Of a DNA stretch of 64,000 bases, positions 51,165 to 59,984 are shown in pieces. Numbering within the stretch: the stretch's first letter is position 1; every line of letters begins with the position of its first letter. The notes under the pieces were generated by a model. It ran no database searches. It had not been told where the DNA came from and saw nothing but the letters and a program-made list of their open reading frames with translations. Origin of the DNA: Nocardia huaxiensis (lineage in GTDB: Bacteria; Actinomycetota; Actinomycetes; Mycobacteriales; Mycobacteriaceae); NCBI RefSeq assembly GCF_013744875.1, contig NZ_CP059399.1, forward strand, positions 1,364,001 to 1,428,000, in the 5' to 3' direction. The translations under genes were made by a program, and so were the position numbers.

Positions 51165-54143
51165 ATGTCTTCACCGGGGGCGCAGCAGATCACCGTGCGT
51201 CATGATGGAACCGAACGGGTCTTCGACGCAAGTCAGCGGATCACCATGGGGCGCGCCCCGGAAGTGACGCTGTTCGTCGACAGCCCACTGGTGTCCCGCG
51301 TGCACGCGACCCTCGTCTACGAGGCGGGCAGCTGGATGCTCACCGACAATGGCAGCACCAACGGTGTTTTCGTCGAGGCGCGCAGAATCAACAGTCCGGT
51401 CGTCATCAACCGGCCCACACAGGTGCGGCTCGGGGATGCGATCAGCGGGCCGCTGCTGCATCTGCTGCCGCAGGCGGCGGGGGCCGGTGGTGCGCCGGGA
51501 TTCCCGGGGCAGCGGCCGGGGACGCCGCAATCTTCGCAACCGCGGCATCAGCAGCCGGGGCAGCAGTTCGGGCAACCGGGACAGCAGTATCCGGGCGGGC
51601 CGGCGGGACAGCCATTCGCGCCGGGGCAGGGCGGGCAGCGGCAGGCCGGGCAGCATGCTCAGCCCGCCCAGCACGGTCAGCCGGGGCAGGGCGGTCAGCC
51701 GTATTCCGCAGGGCAGCAGGGTCAGCCGGGGCAGCCGCGTCAGCCGTTCGCGGCGGGTCAGCCGAATCCGCAAGCGCAGTCGCCCTTTTCGCAGGGGCAG
51801 CCGCCGGTGCAGGGGCATCGCGCACCCGGGCAGCAGGGGCATCCCGGTCAGGCGGGACAGCAGTGGCCGCCGAATCAGCCCTCCGGTGCGCAGCATCGCT
51901 CCGGTCTGCCGACGCAGGGCCCGCGCGCGGGCCAGCAGTCCACGCCGGGCCAGTCGCAGCTCCCCGGCCAGCAGCCGCCCGGCCAGCGTGCCCCCGGGCA
52001 GCCGTCGACGGGTCCGACTCCCGCGCAAGCACATTCGCGTGGCCCCGGTCAGTCCTCCGAGCATGTGGACACCCAGCGCCCGCCGTCGAATCCGGCGACC
52101 CCGCAGGCCGATGGCGGCGTCAATATCAACATGACCACCCGCGCGGACTTCTCCATGCTGCCGCCGGTGCGCGCCCGCGCCTCCACCGCCGCCATCGCGC
52201 GTGGTGACAAGGTCCCGCCGGGCGGCCTGCACATCGGCCGCACCAGCGACAACCAGATCGTCGTCAACGATCCGATGGCCTCGCGCCGGCACGCCCGCCT
52301 CATCGCCGACCGCCAGGGCCTGGCCATCGAGGACCTCAACTCGGCCAACGGCACCTTCGTCAACGGCCGCCGCGAAATGCGCGCGATCCTGCGCGAACGC
52401 GACACCGTCACGATCGGCAATGTCGACTTCGTGGTGCAGGAGGGCACCCTGGTGCACCGGCAGCGGCCGGTCGCCGAACAGGGCCTGCACGTGCACGGCA
52501 TCGGGTTCACCGTCGAGGGCAACAAGGAACTGCTCGTCGATGTGAACATGCAGGCCGGTCGCGGTTCGCTGACCGCGCTCATCGGCCCGTCCGGTGCGGG
52601 CAAGTCGACGCTGTCGCGGCTCATCGCGGGCACCACGCAGCCATCGGCGGGCGTGGTCACCTTCGAGGGCCGCAATCTGCACGCCGAATACGACGCGCTC
52701 CGCTCCCGAATCGGCATGGTGCCGCAGGACGATGTGCTGCACCGGCAGCTGACCGTCAAGCAGGCGCTGGGCTTCGCCGCACAACTGCGTCTGCCGCCCG
52801 ACACCAGCAAGGCCGACCGGCAGCGCGTGATCGACGGTGTGCTGGACGAACTTTCGCTCACCCAGCACGCCGACACCCGCGTGGACCGGCTCTCCGGCGG
52901 TCAGCGCAAGCGCGCGTCGGTGGCCATGGAGCTGCTGACCGGTCCGTCGCTGCTCATCCTCGACGAGCCCACCTCCGGTCTGGATCCGGCGCTGGACCGT
53001 CAGGTCATGACCATGCTGCGGGAGCTGGCCGACGCCGGGCGCACCGTCATCGTGGTCACGCATTCCGTTGCGTGCCTGGACATGTGCGATCAGGTGCTGC
53101 TGCTGGCGCCCGGCGGCAAGACCGCGTTCTGCGGGCATCCGGGCAGCGTCGGCGAGTTCCTGGGGACCAGCGACTGGGCGGAGATCTTCGGCCGGGTGGC
53201 CGCGGATCCGGATCGCGCGTTCGCGAACTTCCGGTCCCGGCAGTCGTTCGTGCCGCCGCCGCCCGCCGCGCAACAGTCCGAACGTGCGAAGCCGCCGAAA
53301 TCTAGTGCGGTCAAACAGTTCTCGACGCTCGTGCGACGGCAGCTGCGGCTGGTGCTGGCCGACCGCGGATATCTCGCGTTCCTGCTCATCCTGCCGTTCG
53401 TGCTGGGCGGGCTGTCCCTGGTTGTGCCGGGCAGCAACGGATTCCAGATGGGGCCGCTCGAATCCCAGGGCGGCACCATCGGACCCAAGGGCGGCAGTGA
53501 GACACAGCAGCTGCTCGTGGTGCTGACGCTCGGCGCGTGCTTCATGGGCTCGACGCTGACCGTGCGTGATCTGGTGGGCGAGCGGGCCATCTACTTCCGC
53601 GAGCGAGCGGTCGGATTGCGTTCCGGCGCATACCTCATGTCGAAGATCGCGGTGTTCAGTCTCGCGGCGCTGCTGCAGTCGGCGGTCATGTGCGCGATCG
53701 TGCTGGCGGTGAAGAAGCGGCCCGAAAAGGGTTCGGTGATTCCGATCGGCAGCCTGGAGCTGTACGTCGACATCGCGGTGACCGCGGTGGTCTGCGTGGT
53801 GCTGGGACTGCTGCTGTCCACGCTGGCCAAATCCAACGAGCAGGTGATGCCGCTGCTGGTGCTGGTCATCATGGCGCAGCTGGTGATGGCGGGCGGCATG
53901 ATCCAGGTCACCGACCGGGTTGTGCTGGACCAGATCTCGTGGCTGTTCCCGGCGCGCTGGGGGTACGCCGCCGCGGCCTCGACGGTCGATATCCGGGAAC
54001 TGCTGGCGACCGCGCAACCGGACAAGCTCTGGCAGCACAAGGCCGGAATCTGGTACCTCGACATCGGCGTGCTCGCGGTGATCGGCATCGTGCTGGCGTT
54101 GTTCACGTGGTCGCGCCTGCGCCTGAAGAAGTCGGCGGCATGA
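51165..54143 (+). CDS. FHA-FHA-ABC exporter fusion protein
   Basis: This protein of about 992 residues has four parts: FHA domain 1 (1-95; DGTERVFDASQR, SRVHATLVYEAGS, DNGSTNGVF), a Gln/Gly/Pro-rich linker (about 105-325), FHA domain 2 (350-430; GRTSDNQIVVNDPMASRRHARL), an ABC ATPase (445-680; Walker A GPSGAGKST, LSGGQ, Walker B LLILDEPTSG) and an ABC-2 membrane domain with about six helices. The layout matches the half-transporter Rv1747 of M. tuberculosis, which is phosphorylated by the neighbouring PknF and is linked to cell-wall lipid export. ATG 51165 is preferred over the longer frame. The cargo is unknown. Confidence 0.92.
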   Translation: MSSPGAQQITVRHDGTERVFDASQRITMGRAPEVTLFVDSPLVSRVHATLVYEAGSWMLTDNGSTNGVFVEARRINSPVVINRPTQVRLGDAISGPLLHLLPQAAGAGGAPGFPGQRPGTPQSSQPRHQQPGQQFGQPGQQYPGGPAGQPFAPGQGGQRQAGQHAQPAQHGQPGQGGQPYSAGQQGQPGQPRQPFAAGQPNPQAQSPFSQGQPPVQGHRAPGQQGHPGQAGQQWPPNQPSGAQHRSGLPTQGPRAGQQSTPGQSQLPGQQPPGQRAPGQPSTGPTPAQAHSRGPGQSSEHVDTQRPPSNPATPQADGGVNINMTTRADFSMLPPVRARASTAAIARGDKVPPGGLHIGRTSDNQIVVNDPMASRRHARLIADRQGLAIEDLNSANGTFVNGRREMRAILRERDTVTIGNVDFVVQEGTLVHRQRPVAEQGLHVHGIGFTVEGNKELLVDVNMQAGRGSLTALIGPSGAGKSTLSRLIAGTTQPSAGVVTFEGRNLHAEYDALRSRIGMVPQDDVLHRQLTVKQALGFAAQLRLPPDTSKADRQRVIDGVLDELSLTQHADTRVDRLSGGQRKRASVAMELLTGPSLLILDEPTSGLDPALDRQVMTMLRELADAGRTVIVVTHSVACLDMCDQVLLLAPGGKTAFCGHPGSVGEFLGTSDWAEIFGRVAADPDRAFANFRSRQSFVPPPPAAQQSERAKPPKSSAVKQFSTLVRRQLRLVLADRGYLAFLLILPFVLGGLSLVVPGSNGFQMGPLESQGGTIGPKGGSETQQLLVVLTLGACFMGSTLTVRDLVGERAIYFRERAVGLRSGAYLMSKIAVFSLAALLQSAVMCAIVLAVKKRPEKGSVIPIGSLELYVDIAVTAVVCVVLGLLLSTLAKSNEQVMPLLVLVIMAQLVMAGGMIQVTDRVVLDQISWLFPARWGYAAAASTVDIRELLATAQPDKLWQHKAGIWYLDIGVLAVIGIVLALFTWSRLRLKKSAA

Positions 54144-54264
54144 GCGAACTCGTCGTGCGGCCGAGCGGTTCGGGCGCATCGCAGGTCCGGAGACACGCGC
54201 GAGTGGTGTGGGGGTGCGTGAAGTCGGTTCGATCGCGCGCCCTGACCGGTGAGCAGGCACACTG

Positions 54265-56655
54265 GTGGGCGTGACAGCTCGAGTCGGTGCAGTGCACCTC
54301 GGCTGGGATGTGGTGTCGGTGGCCGCCGGTGGCGGCGGCAAGCCGATCCGTCCCGTCCAGGTCGAAGGCACCTACACACCACCCGCCTACCTGCTGGCCG
54401 ACGCGTCCGGCCGGTTGCACACCGCGGGTGTGGACAGACGTCCCGACGTCGGCATCGCCATCTCCGATGTGCGCGACATCATCGGCCACCCGCAGATCGT
54501 GGTGGCCGGCGCGACCTGGCCGGCCGAACTGGTGTTCCGGGCCCGCATGCACAACCCGCTGTCCGCCATCACCAAATATCTCGGCGTCGCGGCCGAAGTG
54601 GTCGCGCTGCCGTTCCCCGACGAATGGCCCGACGCCAAGGTCGACGAATTCGCCCGTCTGGTCGAACAACTCGGCGTGGTGGCCGAACCGCTGCCCGAAT
54701 CCGTGGCGCTGTCCGGTTATGTGCGCGCGCTCGGCATCGTCCGTGCCGCGGGGCGGGGACCGGCGGTCGGCGCCACCGGCGTCTACTCCGACGGGCGCGA
54801 ATGCCTGGTGGTCGCCGTGCACGGGGACGACGATCAGCCCACCGAATCGGTCAGCGTGCCCATCACCGAGGCCGCGCTGCACGAGGCCCGCGCCGCCGAC
54901 AATGTGGTCATCGAGGTGATGGCCGCCGCCCGCGCCATCAATGCCGACACCTCCACGGTGCTGCTCACCGGCAATGTCTGCTTCAACGACGCGCTGCGCC
55001 TGGCCTTCCAGAACCACCTCGGCCACCGCTTCCAGGTCGCCGACCACCCCATGCACGCCGTGGTCCTCGGCGCCACGCATCTGCTGGTCTCCGACAGCGA
55101 AGGCGAAGAGCTACCGGATTCGCCCGCGCCGCAAGCGAACTCTCCTGTGCCGCAGGCTGCTTCGCCTGCGCCGCAGCCGTCTTCGTCCGCCCACGGGCAG
55201 GGGTACCCCGCGCCCGGCCTGGACCGGTCCGAGCCGAGTGCGGCCAGGCCGCCCGGTCCGGTCGTCGATCAGGGTCCTCGTCACGTCACGCCCGGCGTGG
55301 AGCCGGGTGCCGACGTCGCCGAGCCGACGCGGCGTATCACGCGCGAAGCGCCGGAGCCCGCTGCCGCGTCGAAACCGCCCACCCCGCCGCTGGGCAATCC
55401 GGCCGGTACGCCGCCGCTGGGCACGCCTGCCCCGGCTGCCGCTGCCGCCACCGGAGATCCGGTGGAATTCGAACAGACCCAACGGGTTTCACCTGACGAA
55501 CTGGCGTCGACTCCCGTCGCTTCGCGTGGCGGATTGCCGCCGGGGCTCGCCGGTGTCGGTGGCCGGTTCACCCGTCCGCCGGGCACTCCGGCCGATGATC
55601 GGGCCACAACCGTCATGGGCCGCCCGGAATCCGGGCAGGAACCCGGAGGGCAGGCCGCGGCCTATGGGGCGGCCGGTACCCCGCAATCGGGCGCAGGCGC
55701 CGCGGGATACGGGCAGCAGAGCGGGCCGCAGCAGGCGGTGCCCGGCACCCACTCGGCAGGGTCGCAGGGTCCGAACACCGGTGGCTACCCGGTGCCGGGC
55801 GCGGCTCCCGGGAATCCGGCGCACGGTGCGCAATCCGGCCCGGCGACAGGTGGGTACCCGGTTCAGGGTCCCGCCGGTGGCGGCTACGGCCAGCAGTACG
55901 GTGCGCCGAGCGGTCAGCACAGCGCGGCCCCCGGTCAGCAGCAGGGCACCGCTCCCGGTCAGTACGGGCCGGGCGGTTCGGCTTCGAGCGGCTACGGCCA
56001 GGGCGGCTACGGCGCGCAAGGCTCCGGATACGGTCAGCATTCCGGAAACGCTCCTGGTCAGGCCGGTCCGATGTACGGTGGGTCGATGCCGTCTGGTGGT
56101 GCGCGTCACTCGGGTTCGCAAGTGCCGGAAGATGCCGCTGGGCAGCCGGATTCGACCTCCGAGGCCGAGGGGGACCGCAAACCCCGCAAGGGCAAGCTCT
56201 GGAACAAGATGAAGGACAACCTCTTCGGTGCCCCCATCGTGGTCGGAGCGGCAGCCCTGGCAGCGGTCGGCATGCACGCCGATCCCGAGCCCGCCCACCT
56301 ATCCGGCGCCACACCGGAAATCGGAGCCCCCGACAGCATCGTCGGCCCCGAACACACGGCCGGAACCGCCGCCGCCCCCGCCGCGAGTCTGGGCGCCGCG
56401 AGCTTCGACCTCCGCTCGGCAGATCCCTTCCCGGCGCCCACGATCACCGCCTTCGGCGACTGGCCGTCCCTGGAACGCAATGCCGTGGAAGTCCGCGACT
56501 CCTGCGTCCTCACCCCACCGGCGGCCACCCCGCCGAGCCCCGGCATCGCCCCCGTCACCGCCCAGGACTGCCTGCGCCTCGGCATAGACACCCTGCGCTA
56601 CACCATCCCCGGCCCGATCCGAGGCGTGGACCCCGGCCCGCCGATGCGGATCTGA
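54265..56655 (+). CDS. Hsp70-like ESX-associated protein (Rv3446c-type)
   Basis: This 796-residue protein has an actin/Hsp70-type N-terminal ATPase domain (about 1-275), with GAVHLGWDVVSVA at the start and a C-terminal strand/loop TVLLTGNVCFNDALRLAFQNH and AVVLGATHLLVS. It has a long disordered Pro/Gly/Gln linker with GYGQ- and GGYPV-type repeats (about 285-640), then a membrane-like segment GAPIVVGAAALAAVG and a short Cys-containing tail. This fits the type VII secretion-associated family named after Rv3446c, which belongs to ESX-4. GTG 54265 has AGCAGG seven bases upstream; GTG 54271 is possible. It lies directly before rplM, as ESX-4 genes do. Confidence 0.78.
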   Translation: MGVTARVGAVHLGWDVVSVAAGGGGKPIRPVQVEGTYTPPAYLLADASGRLHTAGVDRRPDVGIAISDVRDIIGHPQIVVAGATWPAELVFRARMHNPLSAITKYLGVAAEVVALPFPDEWPDAKVDEFARLVEQLGVVAEPLPESVALSGYVRALGIVRAAGRGPAVGATGVYSDGRECLVVAVHGDDDQPTESVSVPITEAALHEARAADNVVIEVMAAARAINADTSTVLLTGNVCFNDALRLAFQNHLGHRFQVADHPMHAVVLGATHLLVSDSEGEELPDSPAPQANSPVPQAASPAPQPSSSAHGQGYPAPGLDRSEPSAARPPGPVVDQGPRHVTPGVEPGADVAEPTRRITREAPEPAAASKPPTPPLGNPAGTPPLGTPAPAAAAATGDPVEFEQTQRVSPDELASTPVASRGGLPPGLAGVGGRFTRPPGTPADDRATTVMGRPESGQEPGGQAAAYGAAGTPQSGAGAAGYGQQSGPQQAVPGTHSAGSQGPNTGGYPVPGAAPGNPAHGAQSGPATGGYPVQGPAGGGYGQQYGAPSGQHSAAPGQQQGTAPGQYGPGGSASSGYGQGGYGAQGSGYGQHSGNAPGQAGPMYGGSMPSGGARHSGSQVPEDAAGQPDSTSEAEGDRKPRKGKLWNKMKDNLFGAPIVVGAAALAAVGMHADPEPAHLSGATPEIGAPDSIVGPEHTAGTAAAPAASLGAASFDLRSADPFPAPTITAFGDWPSLERNAVEVRDSCVLTPPAATPPSPGIAPVTAQDCLRLGIDTLRYTIPGPIRGVDPGPPMRI

Positions 56656-56708
56656 GCCGCCGAATCGTGGGAGTTCCGGGGCGATCCACGCTCCGATCTT
56701 CTGGGGGT

Positions 56709-56726
56709 TCGGGGGCGAAGCCCCTG
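56709..56726 (-). repeat. dispersed hairpin repeat, inverted copy
   Basis: The minus-strand reading gives the core CAGGGGCTTCGCCCCCGA with the same flanks as at 25439 and 26478. It lies 53 bases after the Hsp70-like gene. A degraded relative is at 62042-62066. Confidence 0.7.
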
Positions 56727-56775
56727 AGAGCCTCCCCGAGCGTGGGGGGATTTCAGCCCGGCGGTAGCCCGCTGG

Positions 56776-56831
56776 TATCGTGGCTCGTTGGCGTGCGGTA
56801 CGGCCGGGTTCTCCCGGTTGTCGCACGAGCC
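56776..56831 (+). promoter_or_regulatory. promoter and structured leader of rplM-rpsI
   Basis: A TATCGT -10 box (56776-56781) is followed by a stem GTGCG/CGCAC (56793-56797 and 56822-56826). Inside it is CCGGG-ttct-CCCGG (56804-56817). An outer GGCTC/GAGCC pair (56782-56786 and 56827-56831) could extend it. It may be a ribosomal-protein leader, but I cannot match it to a known family by eye. Confidence 0.4.
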
Positions 56832-56910
56832 CCCGGGTCTCCACCGGCCGCCGGGGATCAGCTCGACCACGCGCCTGGCTGGCAAAACCTACGACAGACA
56901 GGGAACGACT

Positions 56911-57350
56911 GTGCCTACGTACAGCCCGAAGGCGGGTGACGTGACCCGTAAGTGGTACGTCATCGACGCCACTGACGTAGTGCTCGGCCGTCTCGCCGTG
57001 CAGGCTGCGAACATCCTGCGTGGCAAGAACAAGCCGACCTACGCTCCGAACGTCGATGGTGGCGACTTCGTCATCATCATCAATGCCGACAAGGTCGCCG
57101 TCTCCGGCAACAAGCGGCAGGACAAGTACATCCACACCCACTCCGGGCACCCGGGCGGTCTCAAGTCCCGCTCTGTCGGTGAGATCCTGGCCACCCGCCC
57201 CGACCGTCTGGTCGAGCGCGCGGTCAAGGGCATGATCCCGAAGAACAAGCTGGGCAACCAGATCGCCGGCAAGCTGAAGGTCTACGCGGGCCCGACGCAT
57301 CCGCACGCCGCTCAGCAGCCCATCCCGTTCGAGATCAAGCAGGTGGCCCA

Positions 57351-57354
<4 letters not shown>
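56911..57354 (+). CDS. rplM: 50S ribosomal protein L13
   Basis: This 147-residue protein starts at GTG 56911 with AGGGA six bases upstream. It has [23 protein letters not shown] at the start, [46 protein letters not shown] and a [13 protein letters not shown] end. L13 is an early-assembling large-subunit protein. Its stop overlaps the rpsI start by four bases. A longer frame from 56788 crosses the leader and is not used. Confidence 0.97.
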
Positions 57355-57860
<506 letters not shown>

Positions 57861-57877
57861 TTTATCGCCGTATGCCC

Positions 57878-57913
57878 TACCGTGCCCGGCCCTCCACTGG
57901 TCCGGGCACGGTA
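57878..57913 (+). terminator. terminator after rpsI
   Basis: Perfect 12-base arms TACCGTGCCCGG (57878-57889) and CCGGGCACGGTA (57902-57913) flank a 12-base loop, in the 159-base gap before glmM. Confidence 0.75.
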
Positions 57914-58019
57914 CGGTCTACGCGGCAACCTGTACGAGAGCAGGCTCCCCGCAGCGGTTTTCGCGGCCGGGCGTCTGCTCTCGTGCTGTATCTACCGACC
58001 ACGCAGGGGTGTTGAGGTA

Positions 58020-59396
58020 ATGGGACGTTTGTTCGGTACCGACGGAGTCCGCGGGCTCGCGAACGAATCGCTGAGTCCGGAACTGGCGCTGCAGGTTTCG
58101 GCTGCGGCGGCGCAGGTGCTCAGTCGGGGCAAGAAGCGCGCGCTCGCGGTGGTCGGTCGTGACCCGCGCGCGAGCGGCGAGATGCTGGAGGCCGCGGTCA
58201 CCGCGGGCCTGACTTCGGCCGGTGTGAACGTGCTTTCGGTCGGCGTGCTGCCCACTCCGGCCGTCGCCTACCTGACCAGCGTCTACGACGCCTGCCTCGG
58301 CGTGATGATCTCCGCCTCGCACAACCCCATGCCCGACAACGGCATCAAGATCTTCGCCGCGGGCGGCCACAAACTCGACGACACCATCGAGGATCGCATC
58401 GAGGCGCTCGTCGCCGAGGGCGCCTTCACCCGCCCCACCGGCGCGGGCATCGGCCGCATCCTCGGCCACCCCGGCCTGGGCGGGCACACCTTCCCCGGCG
58501 ATGAGCACTACAGCATCGAGGGCACCCACGAACGCTATGTGGAGCACCTTGTCGAGGCCACCGGCCGTGATCTGAGCGGCCTCACCGTCGTGGTCGACTG
58601 CGCGCACGGCGCCGCCTCCGAGGTCGGCCCGGCCGCCTACCGCGAGGCGGGCGCCACCGTCATCGCCATCAATGCCGAACCGGACGGCCTCAATATCAAC
58701 GACGGTTGCGGCTCGACGCATCTGGAGCAGATCCAGCGCGCGGTTCGCGAACACGGCGCCGACCTCGGCCTGGCCCACGACGGCGACGCCGACCGCTGCC
58801 TGGCCGTCGACGCCGAGGGCAATGTCATCGACGGCGACGCCATCATGGCGGTTCTCGCTGTGGCCATGCGTGATTCGGGCGAACTCGCCGGAAACACCTT
58901 GGTAGCCACGGTAATGAGCAACCTCGGCCTGCACATCGCCATGCGCGAAGCCGGAATCACCATGCGCACCACCGCCGTTGGTGACCGCTACGTCCTGGAG
59001 GACCTCCGCAACGGCGGCTACACCCTCGGCGGCGAACAGTCCGGCCACGTCGTCCTCCCCAAGTACGGCACCACCGGCGACGGTGTCCTCACCGGCCTCA
59101 AACTCATGGCCCGCATGGCCGAAACCGGCAGTTCCCTCGCGGATCTGGCCGCCATCGTCCACACCGTCCCCCAGGTCCTCATCAACGTCCCGGTCTCCGA
59201 CAAGGCCGCCGTGGCCGCGGCCCCCACGGTCCAGGAGGCCGTAGCCGAAGCCGAGCAGCGACTCGGCGACACCGGCCGAATCCTGCTGCGTCCCAGCGGC
59301 ACCGAACAACTCGTCCGCGTGATGGTGGAAGCCACCGACTCCGACGCCGCCCATCGCCTCGCCGAAGACCTCGCCAAACTCGTCGCCGCGGTCTGA
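58020..59396 (+). CDS. glmM: phosphoglucosamine mutase
   Basis: This 458-residue enzyme interconverts glucosamine-6-phosphate and glucosamine-1-phosphate for UDP-GlcNAc and peptidoglycan. It shows the phosphoserine loop [16 protein letters not shown] (Ser near 102), the metal loop HDGDADRC, the sugar-binding GGEQSGHVV and the C-terminal phosphate site [17 protein letters not shown] 58020 is used; the frame is open upstream but crosses the rpsI terminator. Its place after rplM-rpsI matches other Mycobacteriales. Confidence 0.96.
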   Translation: MGRLFGTDGVRGLANESLSPELALQVSAAAAQVLSRGKKRALAVVGRDPRASGEMLEAAVTAGLTSAGVNVLSVGVLPTPAVAYLTSVYDACLGVMISASHNPMPDNGIKIFAAGGHKLDDTIEDRIEALVAEGAFTRPTGAGIGRILGHPGLGGHTFPGDEHYSIEGTHERYVEHLVEATGRDLSGLTVVVDCAHGAASEVGPAAYREAGATVIAINAEPDGLNINDGCGSTHLEQIQRAVREHGADLGLAHDGDADRCLAVDAEGNVIDGDAIMAVLAVAMRDSGELAGNTLVATVMSNLGLHIAMREAGITMRTTAVGDRYVLEDLRNGGYTLGGEQSGHVVLPKYGTTGDGVLTGLKLMARMAETGSSLADLAAIVHTVPQVLINVPVSDKAAVAAAPTVQEAVAEAEQRLGDTGRILLRPSGTEQLVRVMVEATDSDAAHRLAEDLAKLVAAV

Positions 59397-59416
59397 CGCC
59401 TGCCCCGTGCCGCCGG

Positions 59417-59448
59417 AACCGTACGGTTTGCTGTTGCTACCGTACGGT
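59417..59448 (+). promoter_or_regulatory. paired palindromic operator over a leaderless promoter
   Basis: AACCGTACGGTT (59417-59428, perfect 12-base palindrome) and ACCGTACGGT (59439-59448) have centres 21 bases apart, which is two helical turns. The second covers a TACCGT -10 box (59438-59443) seven bases before the ATG at 59451. The first covers the -35 position. No ribosome site is seen, so the mRNA is probably leaderless and repressible. Confidence 0.65.
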
Positions 59449-59450
59449 TC

Positions 59451-59981
59451 ATGACGCCAGAGCCCTCCGGAGCAGCGACGACCTTCACGCCGTCGGTCCT
59501 GCGACTGTCGCTGATGACCCTCGTGTGCCTGGTCTTCGTCGCGATCGGGCTCGGGATCCTCAGCATTGCCGACGCACCCCTGTTCCCGAAGGTCGCCGCC
59601 GTCCTGTGCGTGGTGCTGTTCGGGCCGGGAGCATTGTTCTTCGTGGTCCGGCTGGTCCGCCGCAGCCCGGAACTGACGCTGACCGACACCGGCCTCGACC
59701 ACCGCCAGCTGGGCCGGATCGGCTGGGACGAGATCGCTTCCGTCCGGCCCATGGCTCAGCGGACCTCGGCGTTCTCGAAGAACCACTACATCCAGATCAG
59801 TCTGCGTGATGCCCGGGCGTATCTGGAGCGGAGTTCCTGGTGGGTCCGCACACTGGGCAAGACCAACCAGAAACTCGGGTACGGCGCGGTCAATCTGCCT
59901 CTCAATATGCTCGGCGCACCGCAGGAAGAGATCTTCGCGGCGATGCGCCGGTATCGACCCGGCCTGATCATCGTCGAATGA
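59451..59981 (+). CDS. STM3941-like membrane protein
   Basis: This 176-residue protein has two membrane helices (about 18-38 and 46-68) and a soluble tail of a PH-like pattern (LTLTDTGLDHRQLGRIGWDEIASV, then NHYIQISLRDARAYLE). The pattern fits the STM3941 family, whose function is unknown. Its promoter region carries the paired palindromes described at 59417-59448, so it is probably tightly controlled. The stop is three bases from the convergent ABC-F gene. Confidence 0.65.
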   Translation: MTPEPSGAATTFTPSVLRLSLMTLVCLVFVAIGLGILSIADAPLFPKVAAVLCVVLFGPGALFFVVRLVRRSPELTLTDTGLDHRQLGRIGWDEIASVRPMAQRTSAFSKNHYIQISLRDARAYLERSSWWVRTLGKTNQKLGYGAVNLPLNMLGAPQEEIFAAMRRYRPGLIIVE

Positions 59982-59984
59982 TCG

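Noticed and set aside
56788..56910. Upstream start for rplM
   Set aside because: It would translate the structured leader; GTG 56911 has a good ribosome site and fits the L13 N-terminus.
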